This document shows, in pieces, positions 38,701 to 50,700 of a DNA stretch of 64,000 nucleotides (the first letter of the stretch is position 1; each line of letters begins with the position of its first letter). The stretch spans positions 60,216,975 through 60,280,974 of the forward strand of contig JACSVZ010000007.1 in the NCBI GenBank assembly GCA_014706295.1, in the 5' to 3' direction. The DNA is from Lycocorax pyrrhopterus obiensis. Its lineage: Eukaryota > Chordata > Aves > Passeriformes > Paradisaeidae. Below the pieces are notes generated by a model. The model worked only from the letters and a program-made list of their open reading frames with translations, ran no database searches and was not told the DNA's origin. A program made the position numbers and the translations under genes.

Positions 38701-41700
38701 CAGATGAGTGATGTGTGCTGGGTAAACGGACACTTGATTGTTAAAGGGTTGTTTTAATGAGTTGAAAAGGTCAATAATCTGTGTATAATCTTGCTGTTAT
38801 ATTGTTTAATATCTCTATATTTTGTGTTCTTGCCTGGATCAGGCCACTGATTAATCTGTACCAGTCCGTTTATGATAGAACAGCAGTGTTGGGTGCAACC
38901 AAACCAATTCCTAGCTGAGAAGAAAGATTCTCAGAGCTGAGGAGGTGGTTTCCATGTGGAAGATCATGGCTCGCTCTCTTATGCTGAGCAAGAATAGCAG
39001 GATGCAAACTGCCCTTTCTTCCTGCTGGAAATTTATAAATCCCTCTTCAGTAGCTCTGGGAAATCAGAGAAATACAAGGTTAAGGGAGAACCCAAAGAAA
39101 TCATCCAGCCCGACCCCCAGGACCAGGCTGGCTTCACCTTAGCCAGTTCTGAAGAAAACCACGTCTAATCTGTCTCTGGGGCTTGGAAGTACCTCACATT
39201 CTGTGACAATTAATTTCACAGTTCCTCCTCCACTTTTACTATTCCACTGATCTGACAGTGGTGTGGGAGCTGCTTTAAAGGGCGGGACAAAACTCAGCTC
39301 ACCAAGAGATACCACACCTTGCCCAGGGAGGGAAGGGATTCACGGGGTCATTTTGAGCTGGGACCCAATTCTGTTGTTCCAGTGCAGGCTTGCTGTGAAA
39401 ACAACCTGACTGACTCCAGCAGAATTGTCTGTTCCACCAGGAATCACCCAGCGTGGGGCCCATCTCTGGCTTCTGCTGTCACTGAGCACACAGGGTATCC
39501 CATTTGTGACTGTCAGGCTGGAGTGTAGCAGGGCCAAACTCTTCCCTCAGCTGCTTTTTGCCAGGATCTGGGATGTAATTTGGCCCTAAATTATCCTTTC
39601 TGTCAAATCAGTGTGACTGAAATTGAGCAGTTGCACTTAATTAAGTGCTTCTCTGCAAACCCTGGTGCTTTGTCTGTTAATGATGCTTCATTCAGATTTC
39701 TGCTGGAGTGTTTGTGAGAACATTAACAGTGTCAGCTTGGCTTCTGCGTGTGGGGTGAAGTAATAACAATGGCACAGCAGATAAGGAAGAAGGTGAGAAG
39801 AAATATCCCTGCAGCTAAATCCCCTGCAGTTGGTTCATTGATTATATCTCTATCAGAGTGAAATTTTGGGGCAAAACATTTGGGGCAATGCATAAAAAAC
39901 CCCTGTGCTTAAATGGTTGATATATTTCCCCAGCTGTTAAGAATTCAGCTTTGAAAGTTGAGGACAGTCTTAAATGCCCACAGGAATTTCTGCAGTGGGT
40001 CTGTGAATGTGTGGAGTCAGGACACCAGTATTAGAGCTAATGGGAATCTTCCCAGAGTATTTCTTATTCCAGGTATGTCAGGAACTCACATCCCAAGGAG
40101 GAAGTAGCTGCTGGTAAATAATGATTTCATCAGGAGCAACTACTTGGTCTGTGCTGTGTTACAGCTTGACTGTCCAGACTTTCAGTTTGGATATGGGATG
40201 GACACCTCCTCAGGATGAGCTCTGGATTTTTTGGTGACTTAAAGAATTGAAAAGCATCGTTTGTAGTTTTAAATTATAGACAGACTTAATTTGGAAAGGA
40301 TCTCTGGAGGTCATTTCACCCAGAACAGGGGCGTTTTCAAACCTGCATTGATTGTTTGTATACTTTCTTGATTTGCATTCTTGATACTGTTCCTATTACA
40401 AGGCTTTTTATTACATTTTGTAAGATTTCTTGCTGCTTCATTTGCCTGTTTTATTCCTGTGCAGTAGCTAATTCTTGTCAATAAACCCATTTGTAGCAGT
40501 TCCAGGCTTGCCTCAGAGACCAGAGGTGATTTGTCTTTGTGTTTCTGGAGGGTGTAGTTACTCTCCAGGAGCTTTAAAGACATAAGACATTTTGTCCAGC
40601 AGATATTCCCAGTGGATCTGAACAAACAGTGTCTGTGACATCTTGGCAGAGATCAGTGATCCTGTAAGTGACTTGCAGAGTGCTGCCCCAGGCTGGCAAA
40701 GCTGTAGAGAACCACTGCTCCTTTAATAAATCCCACTTGGAAGGACAGGAGTCTCAATCCACAACTTTAGATTGGCTTTCTGAAAAGTTTAGGCTGCTCA
40801 GTACCTAAAGGAGCTGCAAGAGAGATGGATTTTTGACAAGGACATGGCAGGGAAATGGCTTCAGACTGAGAGAGGGCAGGTTTAGATTAAATATTAGAAA
40901 AGAAATTCTTGACTGTGAGGGTGGGGAGGCCCTGGCACAGGTTGCCCACAGAAGCTGTGACTGCCCCATCCCTGGCAGTGTTCCAGGCCAGGCTGGATGT
41001 GGCTTGGAGCAACCTGGGCTGGTGGAAGGTGTCCCTGTCCATGGCAGGGGGGTGGAACTGGATAGTCTTTAAGGTCTCTTCCAACTCAAACCACTCTAGC
41101 ATTCTATTATTATAATATTTGAGATTATAAATTGTGTATTTCTTACCTTTCACCCTTTACCTTAGAGATTCAGTCTCGTGGTCTGAGAAAATAACTCATG
41201 GTTATGAACTCCCTGCTGCGTTTAGGTGAAGGGTCTTGGTTGTCTTCAGGCAGAGGACACAGCTCTTGGTATCCCCTCAGCACTGTAAATAAAAAGTGTG
41301 TCCTGCATAAAGAGCTTGAAACTCCTTCCACTAATGCTGGATAAGATGATCTGAAGCTCAGGAAGCTCAGCAGTAGGAAATCTAACCCTGCCAGTATTTA
41401 CCACAGCAGAAGACACTGCACAGGCCTGATTTAGGGTCCTCATGCAGTTGAGGTGTGGAATAGGTGGGTGACATTTTCCATGTCAATACATTTTGCCGCC
41501 CCATCTGATGTCTTGTCTTCTCAAGGACAAACACTGACACTGAGCAGCTCCCTGCCAGGATGTACCCACGGTGCAGGAGCTGAGATCGGTGCTGCAGGCT
41601 CTTCCCAGCCTCGAGGCACTGGCCAGGGAAAGCGCTGGTAGGTGCAGGTTTAATGTGGACAAAACACGCTGGGAAGAGTTGGGTTTCTTGGATGACAAGA

Positions 41701-44700
41701 AGTGGGCATCACCTGAAGTGCAGACTGAGCCATAAGTAGTTGGTATTTGCCCATGAAACTCGTCTCTGCAGGTTTCTCACCCACAAACCTCTCCCTCTGT
41801 GTGGCAGCAGTAGCTCAGTGCAGCTCCCCCAGCCACTTGTGGAATGAACTGCAAATCCAGACTTTGACTGCAAAGGGCTTTTCAGAGGAGACATGAGGAA
41901 CACCATCAGCACAAAGCTAGGCTTCCCATGGACCATTCCTGTGGGACACAGCGTTCCTGGGTGCTGCCCCCTGAGCCAGGCACTGCTTATGTGAGAGTTT
42001 CACGCAGAATTCCCTTTCCTTTTGCTCCAGCTCTCCACCAGACAAATAGAGGTGGTCAGGCCCTTTCTGACAGTTCAGGTTGGGTCAGTCCTGGGAGCAC
42101 AACTCACCGGTGTGCTTAACCACGCTCAGTTTGGTGCCTGTTCCCTGCAGTGGAGCTGGGAGGTGTTTTATGGCTGCAGATGCCGTCATTCAGGCAGAAG
42201 CACTGAATGACTTGTGCTCACACAAGGTGCTGCTGTGCTGTTCACTGCCCTAATGTCACTGTGGCCTTGCCAAGCTCTAATCCCGGTGATGTCACTGCAT
42301 TCTCTGTGTTCCTGTACCCCAGGTCTCTGCCTGTTTGCTGTTTTTTTCTGTGAGCTGCTCATAACCAGCTGCTGGATTTCACTCCAGAGGCTGCTGTGTG
42401 TCAGGGGGGAACAAACCCGTTCCTGTGCAGGGCCTGGCAGCAGAATAACTGAGAGGGCACACAAGGTATTTAGTGGGTGCCAGAGGCAAAGCTACACGAC
42501 TGCCTGAGGTGCTGTAATTCCTGAGAGCGTGGCACACTGCCCAGAGCCGATGGCTGAGGGCTACCTGCAAGTAAAAGGAGTTATTTGTGTTAGAGGGCAG
42601 GTTTTAAATAGACTTCTTGTGCATTTGGAAATAGTTTGTGTCATAGTTTCAGGGTCAGCTGCCCTTAGATATGTCTGTGCCTCTAAGTCAGCAGCCTGCA
42701 ACATTATTTGTGTGGGGAGGCTTCCAGGGAGCCCTCTCTCCTGAGCCCAGGGTTTTAATCACTGTCATGTCTGATGACTCCTGCAAGTTTAATTTTAGTT
42801 GCATGTCAAAGAGGCTGAGTTAACCACTGAGCCACCAGCCCTCACAAAGCCTCAGGCAATCTGCTGTAGCTGTGACTGGGAAAATAAAGTATTCTCCCCT
42901 TCTCCTCATTGACTGAGCATTATTCATGGAGCTCTCCTAGGCACAGGGGTGAATTCATCAAGCCTCTGCCTCACTCAGCACGACTCTGTCAGAGACTTTG
43001 CTGTATTTTCTTCACTGAGAGTTGAGGACCCACCATCCCCTGTTTTTTCTGGTCACTGCTGTGTGATGGAGGCCCCTCCACCTCCTTAAACAGCCCATTG
43101 CCTGGGGCCTGTGAAGCATTTCCAGATCCTTTTCCTAGCTGTGCATCCCTGCTCATCCCTCCCACTGCCTCTGGGAACTCAGAGATAAGTGACATTGCTG
43201 GGGCAGCCACAACTGCCTCTCCCAAATCACTGCCCAGCCCGGAGCCCGACCCAGAAAAATGTAATAACCACTGAGCCTTCCTCCTTTGAGGATTCACCCT
43301 GTCAGGGCACTTGGATCCACCCTCCTGGCTCTGCTCTGGGTTTGTCTGTGTGCAGACATCCCAGAGATCTGCAGGACAGCAAAACCTGGCCCGTTCTGGC
43401 ATCTGGGTCCAACTGTGCCCTGCATTTCTGGAGGCAGCCCAGGCACCTTTCTGCCTTGTTTTAACACAGCACAGGCTTCTTTCCTCTAAGATCCTGACAG
43501 CTGCTGAGGCAGGCTGGATTTACCACGATCCAGTCATGCCACAGAAGTGATGGCAGAATTCCCACCACACGGGTCTGGAGTTCACAGTGCAGGTCTGTTC
43601 TTGCCAGGACATGGGGCACCCTGCCCGTGGTGTCATGGCACGGTGACACAGCCACGGTGCACCCACCTGTCTTGAGGTGAGATGTGGGCTGAGCCCAGAG
43701 TCACCCTCTGCATCCACCTGAGTCTCAAGGGGAAGCATCTTTTAAAGGTAAACTGCTGTATCTGTGTGCCAAGGAACACTGAAGTGCCACCAGTGAGTCC
43801 CTTCTCAAACAGGGAAACTTGTCACCTCTAACTCCTGTTGAAATCAGAGTTACAAAAGTCTGCAAGCAAAGTTAGGCATTGATTTATTTGCTTCACCAAG
43901 TGCTTGCTTTGCATCTCAGATAAATGATGCACACCAGTAGCTGTTCTTTTCTATATTTTAAACATTTTTATCCTGATCTTTGGTGAACAGGACTCCTGAG
44001 AGCGTTGAGGTCACCTAGAGTGAAGGAGGTAATTGCAGATCCACCAGCCTAAGAGTTAACTCACTGGACACCCTGGAACAGAGTTTGAGAATGGAATTTA
44101 TTATTACCAGAAATGACTGCTTTGTACCCCAGGCTGTCCTGGTGGCAGCAGGGAAAGAGTGGTTATTAAGTAGAATCATTTAGGTTAAGATGTGCCTGAT
44201 CTCAGTTATTACACAGATGTTACTATTCTGCTTTCCTCAAAATGAGAGTGATGGTTTCCAATCTTAATAGTGAAAAACTGCGATGTTTTTAACAGCAAAA
44301 TTCCCAGAAATTAGTAAAAATGGTTAAGGGGCCCTGAAAACGATTTTGCCTTCCAAATCAAGATACTTATCACACCACCCCCACCACCCTCAAATAACAA
44401 ATATTTCTGATTTCACATTGCAGTGCAATCTTTGCAGTTGCTAATTAGTTCTCCATAGTGGGTGCTTTAGCAATCTTCCAAACACAGCCATGTTTGGCTG
44501 TGAGCACTTTGGAGCCCCAGGGCCTCAGGGCATTCAGATTATTCCCTCCGTGTCCCTTTCTTTGGAATGATGTGCTGCAGGCTGAGGGTGCCTTGGTTCA
44601 CTCCGCTGCTGTTTGGGGTCACTTGTGAGACCTCCCCTATTTTGAGCAGTGTCAGAGAGCCTGCCATGCCAAGAAGTGAAGCACGCTGGGAATATCTTCA

Positions 44701-47700
44701 GGAATACCTTCAACCAAGGGTGCAGACAGTGGAGTTGCTAAAAAACATCCTCCCCAGTCTGGGAAAGGCAGAGATTCCTGAAATCCTAAGAAGCAGCCAG
44801 CTCACTTCAGCTGTGTGTGACACAGTGTTTGGGAAGCTGGAGGTTGTTTTGTTTGGAATTTAATCCTCAATGAAATGTCTCCTAGAAAACACAGATTTTC
44901 ACTGTATAATAAAATGAAGCTGTTAAATACTTTTCCCTCCCTTTCCCTTCCTTCTCTCACACTCCTGTTTGCCTGGCTCACTCCCACTGCCTGGTGGCTC
45001 CCTTCCCCACCACGCTGATGTGTCTGGCAGTCCTTTTGAGTATCTTTAGGCAGTTCTTAAAGCTTCCTTGGCCATACATAAAAATATATTTCAGTAGGAA
45101 TGAAAGCAGGGCTTGGAGCAATTCAAAAAAAGAAAATTGGCAAGCTGCAGAGAAAAAAATGATGATTCTAATCCTTGTGCTCATGGCCTTGAAGGCAGAG
45201 TCTGGGAGCTGTCGGAACATTATAGATAACCTTCATTTCTGTGTGTGAGTCCCTGGGATTATTGTTGCACGGAGTGTGATTATTCCAGGTAAGTTACTTC
45301 TTTTCTTCTTGCGAAATTGCTGTTTTAAGAAGATTGTGGGTTGTTTTCCCTATGCAAATTAAATAGTGGATTCTCTTGGGCGTGCGGAGTAGTTAGGAAG
45401 AGCGCAGGAACGCGATAAAAGCCTAATGAATGTTTGTTGTGCTGGAGTGAATGCTAAGGAAAACCCTGGCTGAGACTGAAACTCTTTTCTTTCCGTAGGG
45501 AATGCAGTCGGATTTTTGGTGAAGATGGTCTGACGCTGAAACTCTTTCTTAAAAGGACTGCTCCCTTTTCTATTCTGTGGACTTTGACTAACTACCTGTA
45601 TTTACTGGCTTTAAAGAAGCTCACAGCCACAGACGTCTCTGCCCTGTTCTGTTGTAACAAAGCTTTTGTCTTCTTGCTTTCTTGGATTGTGCTCAAAGAC
45701 AGGTTCATGGGAGCAAGGGTAATGAACGTGCCTCGTTTTCCTCTCTCTCATGTTTCCATAATTGCACCTAAACCCATCAGCCATGGTGCTGCCACAGCAC
45801 TGCTGCACTGGGGTGTGCATACACCATGAAAACGTTTCTCATTTAGTTTTATAATGCAGGCCTAAACCTCGGGATCAGTTAGAGACCTCAGAACTTCAGA
45901 GGGAACTCAGCGTGGGGATTTCAAGGAGCTATTACAGCCAGGTGTAACTGGATGAATTACAACAGAAGAACTTCCAGTTTCATATAAACCTGTTCTGTCT
46001 TGGTTTACTGTGCTGAAGTTTAGTTAATTTTCTTTTAAACTTAGTGATGACTGCTTAGGCTCTAACCAAAGCGGTTTTAGTCCTTGTTTGGGTAGACAGA
46101 TGTTTTCAATGTGTGATGTATTTTTCTTGTGCTACTCTATCACTCTTCACACACACATTTACATGTGCCTGAGCCAAAATTGCTTTGAAAGGAACACAGC
46201 TGTTTTGTGTGAAGGTGTATTTTGCACTGAGCTGTTACAGGACTCACTGGCAGTACAGTGGACCCTGCAGAAATTTAAAACAGAACTCAAAATGATGTGC
46301 TCCTGGATCTGGGGAAAGCGAACTTGTTCCCTGTAATTTTCCATACACAAATCTCCCAACACACAGCAGTTTAAACTGTTGGCTTCACACCTTGGATGAG
46401 GAATAGTGGGGATTTCTGCCAGTTCTTTGATGCAGATTCCCCTCTGAAATGGCTCAAGGTCATGTTGGGCACAATCCTGACTGAATTATTGAGAGCCTTG
46501 AACTTCATTAGGGGCAGGTTGGGGCCAGGTGTGATGGGTGTGACCAGGAGGGACCACCAGCAGCTGGATTTAAGTTCCATGGAAAGCGTGGAAGTGAACC
46601 AGTGCTTGAAGGTAAAGCCAGACACCCCGTGTATCTGTTCCATACACAGCTGAAAATACAGAAACATCAGGTGAATGTGACCCACGCCCAGCCCACTGAC
46701 TCACTCAAAGAATAAACAGGGCTTCAAAACCTTAGTTCTCCTCTACAGAAGTAACAGGAGCAACTACCCCCCTCTGCCCCTTGATCATCTCAGGTTCCAG
46801 CTGAAAAAATCGAAAATTTTGTACCTTTTAAGCTAATTTTTGTCTCAAAGAAACATCTTTCTGGAAGAGCAAGCATAGCTCTTGTGTTCTCCTAGCCTGC
46901 TCTGTTGAAGAAACCTAGAAATAAAAGCTATTTTCAGTTATTATTTATTTTTCACTGACTAAAAAAAGGTTGCCATAAATATGCGTTAGTATTAATGCTA
47001 TAAACACCGTGGGGTTCACACGGGAAAAACCTGGCAGGAAAAGTGAGCAGCAAATCCTGCACATAAACTGGATTTCGCTGCTCGCTGGCAGAGCCTGGAT
47101 GCCCATTGCTGGAGAGGTAATTCACAGCGTTTTCCAGCAGCTCTCCTGACAGAATAACACTTAATGATGTTAATAACCACGCAGGAGAGAGGTTGAGAGC
47201 TAAAACACGACGCAGCAGCACAGACCCAGCTTTCTGTGCTCCGAATGCCTCAGCTGCTCTCGCCCTCAGCGCCTCGGAGAGCAGCCAGGAATTGGGTTAT
47301 GTGGACATCGAGGACATGAAAAGAAACACAGGTCTAATCCTATACCCTGAGCCGTGGTTTTGCAGAAGCACTCTGCACCCAGGAGCTCAGCCAGCTTCTC
47401 CAAGGAGCTCAGCTCCCAGCGGCTCTTCCAGAGCTCCGGAGCCCTCGGGCGCGTCCGCTGCGCATCAAGGTGGGGATGCTCCAGCGCCTGGGACAGCAGC
47501 GGCTCTGCAGCACATTCCCAGCTCCCTGTCTGCCCAGTGTGGCTGCAGCAGTCCCCAGACTGGCCGTGGATGCCCACGGGCACGTGGGAGCTGCCTGACA
47601 TCCCTCTGATCCCCTGGCACCACTCCTGCACGCCTGAAAGCAGCTGCCAGCCAGGCTGCAAGGCTGGATTTTTAGGTGCCGTGTCTAAAGACAGACCTGT

Positions 47701-50700
47701 CTTGCTGGCCACCCTGTGGAATGGCACAGTCCCACCTGTGGGAGCAGTGGAAACTGCAGAAGGGTTGCACACAAAGTTTCAGGTGCTTGTGGCTGCGTTT
47801 GAGGTACCCAGAGTGTGTGTTCTGCAGGGATAGCCACGTGCCCTCAGTGGTGAAGCTGTAGCACCCAACCCGTGAGAGAAAAACACCATGGGGGTTTAGG
47901 TTGGGTATTAGGAAAGATTTCTTTACAGAAAGGGTGGTCAGGCACTGGAACAGGCTGCCCAGGGAAGTGGCAGAGTCACCAACCCTGGAAGTGTGCAGAA
48001 AATGTGTAGATGTGGTGCTTGGGGACATGGTTTAGTGGTGGATCTGGCAGTGTTAGGTGAAGGGCTGGACTCACTGGGGTCTTTTCCAACCTTAACAATT
48101 CTCTGGTTCTATTTACCCATAAAAGTAGTGCAGGTAGAGCTTAGGTACCTTGCAGTACCTCCTGCCCTGGGCAAGGCCACACAGCACAATCCCTGCCTGC
48201 ACCCTGACCTTTGCTTGGACACTTCTGAACATCTCTCTCTCAAATTAATAATGTGCCTGTGTTACACTTTGGGAAGTCCTGACAGCTTTGGAACACAGCA
48301 AGCACAAATATTTAAAGACTTTACACATTTGAGTAGTTCTGCTGGCTTGTGCTGCTTAGATTTAGACACATGCTTATATATTTGCACATTTAAGCCCTCG
48401 GTTGGGCTTCATCTGTGGAGTTGAATCAGTGTTTTTTAGGTAACATTTTTCTCCCCTGAAAATGTTGAATTTTGCCTGGAGAGAGGTTTCTTCCCCATCC
48501 TTGAAGGTGTTCAAGGCAAAGCTGGATGGGGCTTGGAGCAACCTGGGATAGTGGAAGGTGTCCCTGCCATGGCAGGGGGTTGGAACTGGATGATCTTTAA
48601 ATTCCATTCCAACCCAAACCATTCTGGGATTCTGTGATTCTTTACTACAGCACCTCATTTTCTGCTGTGCTCCACATGGAAAGAAATGTTTCTGACAAAC
48701 CATTATTTGGCCTTGTTCTCTTTCAGGAAAAAAATAAAAGAGGCAAGCTAATTTCATTCCGTACCTGGGAGGCTCCAAAAGAAAGTTTCTACACTCTTCC
48801 ATTAATTAAGACTTGTTTAATGTGCTGACAGCCACCTTTGCTTCCTTGTGACCTCATCAGCGCAGAGCAGTGCCCAGATGTGAGCTCAGGTTTCTAAAGC
48901 CGACACCCGAGGCAGGCACAGGTCAGCTGTGCTGATGCCCTGGCGTGTAACGTGCAGGAGGAGCCTCGAGCATGAAATTTAAATAATATTTTGCTGTTTT
49001 CAGTTTCAGGTCTTACTTACGTCTCAGGAGGTGTTGTTGTTCCACATGTGTCCATCATTTTAGTTGTTTCAGGGACAAAAAAGTGCTTGGCTTTATAAAT
49101 ACTTGATTAAATTAGGAATCTGTCTCTCTAAATTTGGTGTAGACAGACTGGGAATGAGTTTTGCACGATAGGAAGAAAGGGGATGATGGATCTACTCATT
49201 TTCACTGACACAAGGAGAGGACTGAGCAGTGAGTGCACCAAGAGTTAAATCTCCATCCTTGCCCTTGGAAGAAGGAGATTACTACATTGGACTGTTCTGT
49301 TTTGCCTTCTGAGACACACACTGCTGGAAATATTCCAGCTGACAGCTGAAATCCTGAATTTCTGTGCAGGGCAGGACGTGTGGTGCAGCCTGAGGTGAAT
49401 CCAGCCAGGCAGTCTGGCAGGGCAGGGAGGGTTTCTGGGCACTGCGAGGAGAGCCCGTGGATGTCTGAGGGGTCCTGGCTGTAATTTGGGATTGCTTCGA
49501 GGCTGGGACTTCTGTGGTGTCTCCCAGGATGGCCCAATGGCTGGAGTGTGTTATCCTGGGAAGGAGGAGGGGGAAACCTCCTGGTCCCCTCTTGCTAAAG
49601 CCCTCCCAGATCTCATCACACCACCGAGAGACTGCGATTCCACAGGTGCCTCCAGCCCACGGCACTGGGGGATCTGGATTTCGGCTGCCATTCGTGGTGA
49701 ATTTGGAGCTGTCAGTGGTACCTTCAGGTTTAGGTGGCAGCTTTGTTGACTTGTTAATCTTGGAGCTGGGGTGTTTTACATGTAGGTAATGTGGGATATA
49801 GACTTGCAGTGGGGTTTGTGACTCTGCCTTTGGCACAGCCACTGCCGTGTGAGGGGGCACCTGTGTGCCTCGAGGACTGGTGAAATAGGGCTGATGGTGA
49901 GGGGAAAGGACTTAAAGCTGCCCCCAGGAAATGAGTTTTCCTGGGAAGATGTTGGCCTGGATACCTATGGGATTTAGGAGCACTGACATTTTTACCTGGA
50001 ATCTCAGAGATTGGCCCTGCCCTGGGAGTTAATTCTGGGTTCCCCATTGTGCCCTGTGTGGGAACACCTTCACCTGAGTCTGTCATGTGTCCCAGTCCTG
50101 TGTGTCCCTTGAAACGCAGTTTTACTCTGCTGACTGGCTCTGCTGAAGTTATTTTGTGGTATTTTTTGTGCACATTGCCTCAGTCTGGCTCACATCTGCT
50201 TGGGTTTAGTATCAGTGGTTTTTCTGGGACTCTTGGTAAAACTGTGAGCTCTGAGAGTCAGGCTGCTCTGCAGGAGGACACATGTTTGGATCAAGATGCC
50301 TCTGAAGTCTGTGGGCTGAAGCTTAGGTTTCTCTAGGACTAAATATTTCTGAAGTGAAGTTCAGGGATGTTTTCAAGAAGCAAAGTGCCCATGTCACGTT
50401 GGTGTTGGCTCAGGAGTTGTGCACTGGCTCAGGAAACACCTTTTCCTCTGCACTCCATGGAAGTTCAGTATTCAGTGTCTTTGAAATTCACACTCCACAT
50501 TTACCTGCTGAGGACAATTAGGTGGAGAGGAGGAGTTTTTTAAAGAATAAAACACTTTGGGCTCCCTGCCACTTCCTTAAGGTTCTTGGAGTCAAGACCC
50601 AGGATTTCAGATACTGTGTAGTTAATGATTCCTGTTCTTTTTCTTCGAAGCTCCTTAGATGCTTTCTCTGGGGTTTTTGAATGAGGCCAAAAACTTAAGC

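Larger units (their letters stand above)
38546..45498 (+). other. SLC35F4: SLC35F4 intron 2 (7.0 kb)
   Basis: The intron is bounded by GTAGGC and CCGTAG. It holds one clear CR1 3' fragment (about 40838-41108) and a weaker one (about 40280-40325). No coding exon that would fit the phase was recognised. The remainder, including the GC-richer 41.4-43.7 kb part, shows nothing I can name. Confidence 0.8.

Noticed and set aside
47193..47833. Several overlapping open frames on both strands in intron 3
   Set aside because: Explained by local GC richness; no phase-compatible exon and no conserved motif.
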